A stretch of DNA of 64,000 nucleotides from Luteimonas cucumeris (lineage in GTDB: Bacteria; Pseudomonadota; Gammaproteobacteria; Xanthomonadales; Xanthomonadaceae), in contig NZ_VLKN01000002.1 of the NCBI RefSeq assembly GCF_007830035.1, positions 389,906 to 453,905 on the forward strand, read 5' to 3'. Positions 1 to 6,443 of the stretch are shown here, piece by piece. The position numbers and the translations under genes are program-made. Under the pieces are notes generated by a model. It made no database searches and was not told where the DNA came from. It was given only the letters and a program-made list of their open reading frames with translations. The first letter of the stretch is position 1. Each line of letters begins with the position of its first letter.

Positions 1-274
1 GAGCGCCTCGAGTGCCACGGGCTACCAGAGCGCCTCGAGTGCCACGGGCGACCGGAGCGCCTCGAGTGTTTCAGGCATCGGCGCGGTAGCAATGTCTATC
101 GGCTACACCAGTTCGTCATCGGCGGGCAAGGGCGGCGCCATTGTTTGCGTGTACCGCGACGACAACTGGAACCTGGTGCATATCCGCGCATCGAAGGTCG
201 GCGACAACGGAATCAAGCCAGATACGGCCTACACGCTTAATGCATACGGTGAGTTTGTGGAGGTGTCGGCATGA
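1..274 (+). CDS. Phage repeat-head protein, C-terminal part (cut by window edge)
   Basis: The frame is open from base 2, so the gene starts outside the window; about 90 residues are visible. The first 30 residues are near-perfect 9-residue repeats (SASSATGYQ, SASSATGDR, SASSVSGIG), like the YadA-type head repeats found in trimeric adhesins and phage tail or fibre proteins. They pass into a short compact end containing VCVYRDDNWNLVHIRA and GIKPDTAYTL. That end resembles a phage hypothetical-protein family I recognise only by pattern, with no known function. It overlaps the next gene by ATGA, as is usual in this cluster. An adhesive or structural role is inferred from the repeats alone. Confidence 0.6.
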   Translation, partial: SASSATGYQSASSATGDRSASSVSGIGAVAMSIGYTSSSSAGKGGAIVCVYRDDNWNLVHIRASKVGDNGIKPDTAYTLNAYGEFVEVSA

Positions 275-663
275 ACGCCCTCCCCTGCGCCGTCAGCCAG
301 TCCCTGCGCGAGTACTACAGCAGGCTGGAGGCCGAGGAATCGTGCGCCGAAGCAGTAGACGCCAAGGTTGCAGAGTTTCTGGCCGACCCGGCGAAGGTTG
401 AAGAGGCGGCTGGCTGGTGCGATGGCAATCAGTCGAGCGAGTTCTACGGCGAGCTTGAACGTGCCGGGGCTGCGATGGGCCGCGTGCCTCTGGACCGCCT
501 CATGGGCTCCAGCGAATTGCAGCACGTGCTGCGCCTGTTCGAAGTGCTGACAAACACGCAGGACGCCGCGCTGCGCGACATGGCGCTGGCCTCACTGCGA
601 GCCGATCGCGAAACGCAACTAAACGACGCCAGTGAAGCGGCCTATGTGCGGAGGTGCGCATGA
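271..663 (+). CDS. Hypothetical phage protein (130 aa)
   Basis: The ATG overlaps the upstream stop (ATGA). The protein is acidic, predicted largely helical and soluble, with no signal peptide or membrane segment. I do not recognise a family. Four-base overlaps at both ends show it belongs to one translationally coupled phage transcript. Confidence 0.65.
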   Translation: MNALPCAVSQSLREYYSRLEAEESCAEAVDAKVAEFLADPAKVEEAAGWCDGNQSSEFYGELERAGAAMGRVPLDRLMGSSELQHVLRLFEVLTNTQDAALRDMALASLRADRETQLNDASEAAYVRRCA

Positions 664-893
664 TCACCTTCCTCCTGCTATTCGCCGCGCTGATCCTGTT
701 GGGCGGCTGTGCGATGGACATGTACGAAAACGCCGTGTTCGGTGACGAGCGCGGCGCATACGAAGCCCGCGTGCTGAGCCACTTAGACGAGCCGGTCGAA
801 ATTGCCGCCCGCATACATGCGCAGATGGTGGCCGATGGCTTGTTCCGCGACACCAGCGCCCGCGAGCGCGCTACCGATGAGGTGTCGGCATGA
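660..893 (+). CDS. Small phage lipoprotein (77 aa)
   Basis: Residues 1-16 form a hydrophobic signal ending in a lipobox (LLGG followed by Cys17), so the product should be a lipid-anchored envelope protein with a short charged tail. ATG at 660 is preferred over GTG at 654 because it gives the ATGA overlap with the upstream gene and sits behind GGAGGTGC. In phages such proteins may act in lysis (Rz1-like) or superinfection exclusion. The tail here is not proline-rich and no Rz partner is seen, so exclusion or an unknown role is more likely. Confidence 0.6.
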   Translation: MITFLLLFAALILLGGCAMDMYENAVFGDERGAYEARVLSHLDEPVEIAARIHAQMVADGLFRDTSARERATDEVSA

Positions 894-1213
894 GTGGGCA
901 TACGCCGGGGCCGTGGACGCTTGACACGGTTCGCACCACCAGCGGCCTTTGTCACAAGGTCGGGCCCTTCCCTTGGAAGGATGGGAAGACGAACCACGCA
1001 TGTGTTTACGACGATTACCGGGGATGTGGAGACGGTACGCCAGAGCTAGTTGCCAACGCCCGCCTGATCGCAGCCGCGCCGGATTTGTTTGACTCACTTT
1101 CACTACTGATCGAAGTTGAGGAAGGCGACCTGACAGGCGCTGACTTCCGGAGAGAGATTAATTCCGCGAAGAAGGCCGCCAAAGCCGCCATCGCCAAGGC
1201 GACGCAGCCATGA
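890..1213 (+). CDS. Phage HTPGPW-type hypothetical protein (107 aa)
   Basis: The start region contains HTPGPWTL and the middle contains ANARLIAAAPDLFDSL. Both blocks recur in many small phage proteins of unknown function. The C-terminal third is lysine- and alanine-rich. The gene overlaps its neighbours by four bases on each side (ATGA). It lies just upstream of a recombination module, which fits early phage genes, but no biochemical role can be assigned. Confidence 0.65.
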   Translation: MSGHTPGPWTLDTVRTTSGLCHKVGPFPWKDGKTNHACVYDDYRGCGDGTPELVANARLIAAAPDLFDSLSLLIEVEEGDLTGADFRREINSAKKAAKAAIAKATQP

Positions 1214-1350
1214 ACGACCTCCTGCAGCGCCTGGAACGCGATTTCGTCGAGCAGATGGCCGGCACTACTCCGCCTGTGCAGTTCCCGCCACAACCTCAGC
1301 CGCCTATGCCGGTTCCGGTGTGGCCGAAGCAAGAGGGTCACGAACTGTGA
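1210..1350 (+). CDS. Short proline-rich phage ORF (46 aa)
   Basis: The ATG overlaps the previous stop (ATGA). The peptide starts with an amphipathic stretch (MNDLLQRLERDFVEQMAG) and ends in a proline-rich tail (PPQPQPPMPVPVWP). Its stop overlaps the GTG of the next frame. Tight coupling on both sides supports real translation; function is unknown. Confidence 0.5.
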   Translation: MNDLLQRLERDFVEQMAGTTPPVQFPPQPQPPMPVPVWPKQEGHEL

Positions 1351-1550
1351 TTGCCAACTTATTCAAGCCACGCAACCTGCCGCCGCCCGATCCGCGCTGT
1401 CGTACGTATGACTTCGCACAGACGGCCGAACTGTTCCGCAATTTCGAGCAATACACCACTTCCCCCCTCCCCTGCCTCCGCCAATTCGGCGGACCTCTCT
1501 CGATGTGCCAACGGGTACCGCCTATGCGGTGGGGGCAGGGGTTTTTATGA
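1347..1550 (+). CDS. Short phage ORF running through a structured RNA (67 aa)
   Basis: A GTG start overlaps the upstream TGA. The first 40 codons look like ordinary coding sequence. The last 28 codons coincide with a strongly folded RNA element at 1469-1546, so that part of the peptide may be a by-product of RNA structure. A second frame (to the stop at 1615-1617) also crosses the element, and only one of the two can be the true gene. Translation here is uncertain. Confidence 0.35.
   Translation: MIANLFKPRNLPPPDPRCRTYDFAQTAELFRNFEQYTTSPLPCLRQFGGPLSMCQRVPPMRWGQGFL
1469..1546 (+). ncRNA. Three-way-junction phage RNA element with U-tail
   Basis: An outer perfect 8-bp stem (1469-1476 with 1534-1541, CCCCTGCC/GGCAGGGG) encloses two perfect hairpins: TCCGCC-AATTC-GGCGGA at 1477-1493 and ACCGC-CTAT-GCGGT at 1517-1530. 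They are separated by an unpaired 22-nt strand (1494-1515), and five T residues follow the outer stem. The layout is that of a compact structured RNA ending in an intrinsic terminator. It resembles in outline the C4 antisense RNA of phages P1/P7, but identity with that family is unverified. It would sit in the phage transcript just before the recombination genes. Confidence 0.55.
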
Positions 1551-1616
1551 CCAGGCTGGCGTCGATCCGGCCTACTACACGCAACACACCTACGAACAAT
1601 TGAGCCGAGGTTTCTA

Positions 1617-2324
1617 ATGGATCAGCTTCCGAACCTTGCAGGAATTGCTACTGCCGATCTTGTCGAGAAGATCGGGGGAGGCAACTTTTCGGCGAGCTAT
1701 ATCAACTGGTCGCGCACTTTGAACCTGTTGCGCAAGCACGCTCCGGGCTGGATGCCAGAACTGGTAACGACGCAGGACGGCGGCGTGCTGCACCGAGCCC
1801 CCGCCGGAGGCTACCTGCTGCTGCGCTTCCGTCACCTTGACGGAAGAACTACGCCGGAGGTTCCGCAGGCCGTCATGGACCCGCGAAACGCCGCGATCAG
1901 TTTCGACAAGATCACCGCGCGCGACATTACCGACACGCACCGCCGTGGTGTGTGCATGGCTGCTGCGTTTACGTTTGGACTTGCGTACGAGCTGTGGGCG
2001 AAAGTTTCGCTGGAGTCAGGGTACGCGGCCGAACAGGAGTCATCTGACGAAACCGACGCCCGCCCGTCTGCCGAAGAGGCACGCCGAATCAAATGCTCGG
2101 AACTGGTGGAAGCCTATAGCGCGTCCGTAGACGCGATCCGCAACGGCATCGACTCTGGCGACTTCTACACAGCCGCCGAGGCTTGGTACGAACTTCCGCA
2201 GGACGTGATGCGCGGCCTGTGGGTAGCGCCATCCAAGGGCGGCCCATTCACCACCAAGCAGCGCGAAGCCATGCGCACCGACGAGTTCACCAAGTACCGC
2301 CCACAACAGGATCAAGCCGCATGA
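1617..2324 (+). CDS. Sak3/DUF1071-like single-strand annealing protein
   Basis: 235 aa. Residues about 80-125 contain a VMDPRNAA block followed by RRGVCMAAAFTFGLAYELWA, the pattern I associate with the DUF1071 (Sak3) group of phage recombinases. Its members bind single-stranded DNA and anneal complementary strands during phage replication. The ATG overlaps the TAA of an upstream frame, and the stop overlaps the SSB start (ATGA). Direct coupling to an SSB gene is the usual arrangement for phage annealing proteins. The N-terminal 75 and C-terminal 90 residues are unassigned. A Rad52/ERF-like alternative is possible; a profile search would decide. Confidence 0.55.
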   Translation: MDQLPNLAGIATADLVEKIGGGNFSASYINWSRTLNLLRKHAPGWMPELVTTQDGGVLHRAPAGGYLLLRFRHLDGRTTPEVPQAVMDPRNAAISFDKITARDITDTHRRGVCMAAAFTFGLAYELWAKVSLESGYAAEQESSDETDARPSAEEARRIKCSELVEAYSASVDAIRNGIDSGDFYTAAEAWYELPQDVMRGLWVAPSKGGPFTTKQREAMRTDEFTKYRPQQDQAA

Positions 2325-2689
2325 ACAACTGCACATTTATCGGACGCGTCGGTAAGGACGCAGCGACACGCTTCACGCAAGGCGGCGACCCCGTGACTGG
2401 TTGGTCGCTGGCCGTCGACTCTGGTTACGGCGACAAGAAGCAAACCCTGTGGCTGGACTGCAGCCTGTGGGGCAAGCGCGGCGAGAAGGTCGCGGAGTAC
2501 ATCACCAAGGGATCGCAGCTGGGCGCTACTGGCGAACTCGGCACGCGCGAACACGATGGCAAAACGTACCTGACGCTGCGGGTTGCGGAAGTCTCTTTGA
2601 TCGGCGGAAAGCCGGAAGGCGCGCAGCGTCAGCGCCAGGAGCCGAAGCCGGCGCCCAGCGAAATGCAAGACGACGACATTCCCTTCTAG
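2321..2689 (+). CDS. ssb: Phage single-stranded DNA-binding protein
   Basis: 122 aa. A single OB-fold begins with MNNCTFIGRVGKDAATR and includes a conserved LWLDCSLWGKRGEKVAEYI block that matches bacterial SSB. A short linker leads to the acidic tip DDDIPF, the peptide by which SSBs recruit recombination and replication partners. It is shorter than chromosomal SSBs (about 160-180 aa) because the linker is brief, as is usual for phage versions. It should coat ssDNA and hand it to the annealing protein encoded immediately upstream, with which it overlaps by four bases. Confidence 0.92.
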   Translation: MNNCTFIGRVGKDAATRFTQGGDPVTGWSLAVDSGYGDKKQTLWLDCSLWGKRGEKVAEYITKGSQLGATGELGTREHDGKTYLTLRVAEVSLIGGKPEGAQRQRQEPKPAPSEMQDDDIPF

Positions 2690-2855
2690 AACACAGTGGT
2701 CCGCGCTTAGAGCGCGCTGCCAGCGGCAGGTGCCGATAACAGCCGCAGTCGCGGCGCATGAGCCCTCGGGCGCATCTCCATGCGTGACGCGATACCGAAG
2801 GCGACCCGGTTTGTAGGTCGCCGGATTCTGACCCGCACACGGCCCGGAGACACAA
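2690..2855 (+). other. Non-coding gap in the phage operon with three hairpins
   Basis: After the SSB stop no convincing frame exists for 166 bases. The stretch holds perfect hairpins at 2702-2716 (CGCGCT/AGCGCG), 2717-2729 (CTGCC/GGCAG) and 2800-2822 (GGCGACC/GGTCGCC with a 9-nt loop). None is followed by a T-run, so they are not obvious intrinsic terminators. It is the largest gap in an otherwise gap-free cluster and may be a processing or regulatory leader. Confidence 0.4.
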
Positions 2856-2948
2856 ATGACTGACTACGATTTCAGACAGCACATCGGCGAGTGGGTGGAT
2901 ACGCGCAGTGGCGGCTTCATCACCCCATCGGAGACCAACAGTGACTGA
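2856..2948 (+). CDS. Short phage ORF (30 aa)
   Basis: An ATG preceded by CCCGGAGAC opens a 30-codon frame that ends inside the next gene's start (the downstream GTG lies at 2941). The peptide contains QHIGEWVDTRSGGF. The strong ribosome site and 8-base overlap support translation, possibly as a coupling leader for the long gene that follows. No homology is recognised. Confidence 0.45.
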   Translation: MTDYDFRQHIGEWVDTRSGGFITPSETNSD

Positions 2949-4311
2949 CACCTACGACGCAGTATTTCAGGCCGCCCCTCAGGAGGGGGATTGGCCCGAC
3001 TACGTGATGCTGCGCGACACGAAGCTGTACGACGATATGGGCGGCCTTGGGCAGCGCATATTCACGACGGCCGGCGCTGGATACACGAAGGTCAAGTACG
3101 TTCGCGCGGACCTGTCCGCCAACCCCCAGCCGCAGGGCGATGCCACCCCGCAGGTGTCGGGCGGTGGGGAGGTTCGCGGCCACATCGCAATGCTGCGCAG
3201 CCTGCGGATGATGTACGAAGATGGATCGATGGATGCCGAAGACCACCTCGGCACTATTAGCGCCCTCCAGGCGGCAATCGCCGTCCTGTCCGCCACCCAA
3301 ACAAAACCAGAGCCAGAACAAGAGTTTGAGACGACACCGCCTGACTGGCCTATCGCCACCCACACGCAGGCCCTGCCGGGTTGCGAGTCATGGCGCCCAA
3401 TGGAAACTGCGCCGCGCGACGGCACACTGCTTCGCCTGCTGGTGAAGTTCACCGAACACGCCATCGAGGACAGTACCGACCCAGTGCCGACCATCGGTGC
3501 ATGGCCAGGCGACGGCGACCCGGATAGCGATTGGCAATTCGCCGGCTGGTGCTGGACGCACGACCACTTCACCGAGGGAAAGGGGACGCCGCTCGGTTGG
3601 CTTCCCATGCTTTGCGCCACTACGCAGGCCCGGCCGGATGGCGGGGAGGCGGTGGCGTGGCAGTACGAACTTCACGGCCATTGGCAAACCGTTGGGTCCG
3701 ACGAGCCGTGGCGATCCAAGGGCCTGAGCGTACGCCCTCTCTACACCCACCCATCCCCGGCCGACGTGTCGCGGCTGGTGGCGGCGTGCGAAAAACTAGG
3801 GCCGTGGATGAGCGCGGCGCCGTGGATGAGCGCGGCACTGTCGGACGACGCAGCATGCGAAGATTTCAAAGAGTGCGCGCTTGGATTTATTGAGGCGCTG
3901 CACACATTCACCACCGACAAGCAGCGCGGCAGCGATGGGGAATCTGTGCCGGACGCGCAGGTGCAGGGGGAGCGCGCCATCGTGTTTGAGACAGCGTGTG
4001 GATGCCACCCTGAAACCTGCTGCCACGGCGACTACATGCTCGGTATCGACGGCGAGACGGTGGCCGATGGCTCCGAGCAGAGGATGCGCAAGATCGCGGA
4101 TGCAGTGAACGCCGCCAACCCTTCCGCCTGTGAGCTGGGGGCGGACACCTTCGCCATCCCGCGCCACTACACCGAGAACCTGCTGTCGGCGGCTTGCCTG
4201 CTGGAGCTGAGTGGCAATGGTGAGGACAAGCGCGAGGCGGCCGTACTGCGCAACATCGCAGGGCTCGCCCTCCAACATCGCGGCGATAGTCAGGAGGTGG
4301 GCCGTGTCTAA
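2941..4311 (+). CDS. Mosaic phage protein with a DUF551-type segment (456 aa)
   Basis: GTG start at 2941 behind a GGAG box. The N-terminus carries DYVMLRDTKLYDDMGG. Around residues 145-210, the block ESWRPMETAPRDGTLLRLLV followed by a late GW-LP motif is typical of DUF551, a phage family of unknown function. Further blocks (AVAWQYELHGHW with VRPLYTHP; RMRKIADAVNAANP) recur separately in other phage proteins, so this looks like a fusion of several modules. Residues 287-298 are an exact 6-residue duplication (PWMSAA twice) from an 18-bp tandem repeat. No catalytic motif is seen. Confidence 0.65.
   Translation: MTDTYDAVFQAAPQEGDWPDYVMLRDTKLYDDMGGLGQRIFTTAGAGYTKVKYVRADLSANPQPQGDATPQVSGGGEVRGHIAMLRSLRMMYEDGSMDAEDHLGTISALQAAIAVLSATQTKPEPEQEFETTPPDWPIATHTQALPGCESWRPMETAPRDGTLLRLLVKFTEHAIEDSTDPVPTIGAWPGDGDPDSDWQFAGWCWTHDHFTEGKGTPLGWLPMLCATTQARPDGGEAVAWQYELHGHWQTVGSDEPWRSKGLSVRPLYTHPSPADVSRLVAACEKLGPWMSAAPWMSAALSDDAACEDFKECALGFIEALHTFTTDKQRGSDGESVPDAQVQGERAIVFETACGCHPETCCHGDYMLGIDGETVADGSEQRMRKIADAVNAANPSACELGADTFAIPRHYTENLLSAACLLELSGNGEDKREAAVLRNIAGLALQHRGDSQEVGRV
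3801..3836 (+). repeat. 18-bp perfect tandem duplication inside a phage gene
   Basis: The 18-mer starting GCCGTGGATG occurs twice head to tail (3801-3818 and 3819-3836), adding one in-frame copy of a 6-residue unit. It suggests recent replication slippage with no frame loss. Confidence 0.9.
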
Positions 4312-4573
4312 TCCTAACGGGATGGTGTCGCTAGTGAACTTCCTTGGCGACGAGAAGATCAAGTTCCAAGTGGTCCACCAGAGCGCGACGAACGTCACAA
4401 CCAAAAGTGGCGGCGTGGCAAGGGTGACGCTGGAAACAGAGGCTGGGAATATCTCGCCGGCTGACCTGCTAACCGGAAAGCCGACGAGGTACGGGCTGCT
4501 GCTGTGGGTGGATTCGGACGACTTCAATTCGTGGATGCAGCATCGCGGCGATAGTCGCGGCGGGGAGGGGTGA
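4304..4573 (+). CDS. Hypothetical phage protein (89 aa)
   Basis: GTG start with an ideal AGGAGG at 4292-4297, overlapping the end of the previous gene by eight bases. The small soluble protein begins MSNPNGMVSLVNFLGDEKIK. Its tail, MQHRGDSRGGEG, shares the QHRGDS string with the tail of the preceding gene product. Function unknown. Confidence 0.65.
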   Translation: MSNPNGMVSLVNFLGDEKIKFQVVHQSATNVTTKSGGVARVTLETEAGNISPADLLTGKPTRYGLLLWVDSDDFNSWMQHRGDSRGGEG

Positions 4574-4574
4574 G

Positions 4575-4721
4575 ATGGACAGGCGCGTCTATTCCGCAGT
4601 GATCGCATGCAACGGCGTGTGGCCCGCTGAGCTGGTCAGCGGCGTCATGTTCTACGACGGCTACAGGGTCACCGCTGCCGAGTTCATCGCAGCCGGTGGC
4701 CGCATCGGAGCAACCCCATGA
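4575..4721 (+). CDS. Short hypothetical phage protein (48 aa)
   Basis: ATG at 4575 behind GGGGAGGGG. The 48-residue product has a central FYDGYRVTAAEFIAAGGRI stretch, which looks like a small folded domain. Its stop overlaps the next ATG (ATGA). No family is recognised. Confidence 0.55.
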   Translation: MDRRVYSAVIACNGVWPAELVSGVMFYDGYRVTAAEFIAAGGRIGATP

Positions 4722-5095
4722 CCGCCAACACACTAGAGCAGCGTGCCCGCGAGTTGCTGGCGGCTGAGTATGATCGATATGGGCTACGCGGTTCGTACTA
4801 CATCACTAATCCTGACATGGGAGAGCTAACGGGCACAGAGCCGGACGATCCTCCCATCAGCGTCGTTCTTAGCTCCATCGAAACAGCCCTGCGACTGTCC
4901 GCTGGGGCGGATTGTCCGAAGCGCCTTATCGGCTGGCGCACCGGCGACTACTTGTACGAGACGGCCGACCGATCCCTGGCTATGAGCTTGCAGGGAAATT
5001 ACGAAGTGCTTCCGATCTTCGAGGGCGACCCGAACACGAAACTCGCCGCCCCTCGCCATGAGCCGGACGATGCGCTGCGTGGAGATAAGACATGA
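4718..5095 (+). CDS. Hypothetical phage protein (125 aa)
   Basis: Starts MTANTLEQRARELLAAEYDR, a helical N-terminus seen in many small phage proteins. The middle is acidic, and the protein ends with APRHEPDDALRGDKT. Four-base ATGA overlaps on both sides indicate translational coupling. No catalytic motif or membrane segment is visible. Confidence 0.6.
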   Translation: MTANTLEQRARELLAAEYDRYGLRGSYYITNPDMGELTGTEPDDPPISVVLSSIETALRLSAGADCPKRLIGWRTGDYLYETADRSLAMSLQGNYEVLPIFEGDPNTKLAAPRHEPDDALRGDKT

Positions 5096-5268
5096 GCGAC
5101 TTTCCCGATGGCACGATCCTGATTGAGATTCGAGGAATCTATGATGGTTGGTCCGTCGCCAAACTACCGGACGGAACGCTGGTTAACCGTTGGCCTGAGG
5201 ATGATCGTCGTTATGCGTCTACTCAGGACTGGATTCATCGCGCGGAGGAAAACAGCAATGACCGATGA
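5092..5268 (+). CDS. Short hypothetical phage protein (58 aa)
   Basis: ATG overlapping the previous stop (ATGA). The product is small, acidic and aromatic-rich (GIYDGWSVAKLPDGTLVNRW), with a likely beta-strand core. Its 3' end overlaps the next gene by 11 bases. Function unknown. Confidence 0.5.
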   Translation: MSDFPDGTILIEIRGIYDGWSVAKLPDGTLVNRWPEDDRRYASTQDWIHRAEENSNDR

Positions 5269-5590
5269 CAAGGTTCCTCTGGCGATCCGAGAGAAAGCTC
5301 GCGACCTGCATTACGCAATAACAGATGCAATCCGGCTGCACCATCTAACCCCGCCCGCACACAACGAATTGCGAAGGCTTCTGACAGAGGCCCTCGCCAC
5401 CGACTACGAAGCCGCGAGTGCGCGGGCTGAGGCTGCGGAGGCTCTGTTGCGACAGGTGATAGACGCGCATACCGGCGAGAACATCGATGGATGCGGTATG
5501 ACCAACGCGCAGCTTTCCGCAATCGCCGCACAGCAGGCGCTCGCCATTGATGGCCTACGCCAGACCCGCGACGACATTGCCGGAGACTGA
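5258..5590 (+). CDS. Hypothetical coiled phage protein (110 aa)
   Basis: ATG at 5258 with GGAGGAAAAC upstream, which decides this start over more distant ones in the same frame. The product is largely helical with an alanine/glutamate-rich amphipathic run (residues about 45-65), suggesting a short coiled coil and oligomerisation. It is the last plus-strand gene before the reversed gene. No known family is recognised. Confidence 0.6.
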   Translation: MTDDKVPLAIREKARDLHYAITDAIRLHHLTPPAHNELRRLLTEALATDYEAASARAEAAEALLRQVIDAHTGENIDGCGMTNAQLSAIAAQQALAIDGLRQTRDDIAGD

Positions 5591-5595
5591 TCGTG

Positions 5596-6123
5596 TCAGC
5601 CCCTTCTCCAACCCCAGATGCTGAAGGACTCAACTGCAACCGCAGCAGTGTCATGTGCATGCGCGATCACGCGATAGCCCTGCCTCAACGCGACCACGTC
5701 GTCAGGATGGACGTTGATCCCGTTCAAGGCTGCAGCCCTAATGTCGCTGATCTTATGGGCGACCCTGCCAAAGTAAGCTACGGCGTCAAGAACGGGTGCC
5801 GCAAGCGCACTCAGTGGCAGGTCCCAGACGGGAATCTCCTCCAATTGTTTCAGCAGCGGAACCTCAGTTGCTTCGCGATAGCTATCGAAAAAAGACGTGC
5901 CCACAGACTTGTCAGCAAGCCGCTCTGCTGCGAGTGCAATGTTCATGGCGTACTTCAGCAATATGACCACGGACTTCGCACGCTGCCTCAACGCGAGTCG
6001 ATGCTGTACGTGGACAACGTACAGGGCAGTAGGAATGGACAGCGCCGTCAGAAAGGCTTGTGCCAGGGCAGCCCACACCTCAGGCGACCAACTTTTCCAG
6101 TCCAGATAGAAGCAGTAATCCAT
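5596..6123 (-). CDS. Membrane-anchored protein on the opposite strand (moron-like)
   Basis: 175 aa, the only minus-strand gene inside the plus-strand phage run. ATG at 6123 is preceded by AGGGGG. Residues about 15-35 form one transmembrane helix (LAQAFLTALSIPTALYVV); the remainder is a mostly helical soluble domain. The reversed orientation and an own ribosome site suggest independent expression in the lysogen, the definition of a moron gene. Roles known for such genes include superinfection exclusion, defence and host phenotype changes. Which applies here is not visible. Confidence 0.6.
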   Translation of the reverse strand: MDYCFYLDWKSWSPEVWAALAQAFLTALSIPTALYVVHVQHRLALRQRAKSVVILLKYAMNIALAAERLADKSVGTSFFDSYREATEVPLLKQLEEIPVWDLPLSALAAPVLDAVAYFGRVAHKISDIRAAALNGINVHPDDVVALRQGYRVIAHAHDTAAVAVESFSIWGWRRG

Positions 6124-6185
6124 CGCACGCCCCCTGAACACGCCTCCGCGTGTACGTCGGGACTCTACCAGCACCGGAGCGTCGA

Positions 6186-6443
6186 ATGACCATTCCCCGC
6201 ATCGAAATCGAAGCCACGCTGTCAATGGCCCTACACGGCTCCCGCTGCGAGTTGCCTGCGGAGGTAGCCGTCGAACTGTGCCGGACGTGGCTGGCGGTGC
6301 ATGGTGCGCTGGTTGCGAAAGCCTGCGAAGTACAGATCAGCGCCAGCAACACTCGGCTGCTTGTGGCGATTTGTGGCGACAGAGCCGGAGCGGCTGCACT
6401 GCAGGGCCGCCGTGTCCGGCTGGTTGTGGAGGATGAGCGGTGA
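6186..6443 (+). CDS. Hypothetical phage protein (85 aa)
   Basis: ATG at 6186 with CCGGAGCG upstream restarts the plus-strand transcript after the reversed gene. The protein starts MTIPRIEIEATLSMALHG and ends in basic and acidic residues (RRVRLVVEDER). The next gene's GTG overlaps its stop. No family recognised. Confidence 0.55.
   Translation: MTIPRIEIEATLSMALHGSRCELPAEVAVELCRTWLAVHGALVAKACEVQISASNTRLLVAICGDRAGAAALQGRRVRLVVEDER

Noticed and set aside
1-70. CRISPR-like repeats at the window start
   Set aside because: The GAGCGCCTCGAGTG units are short, contiguous and in frame with an open coding frame; there are no spacers.
1351-1617. An 88-codon frame ending GRGFYDQAGVDPAYYTQHTYEQ
   Set aside because: Its last 24 codons read like protein, but its start would lie out of frame with the better-coupled GTG ORF and it runs through the structured RNA. 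It could be the tail of a gene broken or frameshifted at the RNA element. I could not support a start.
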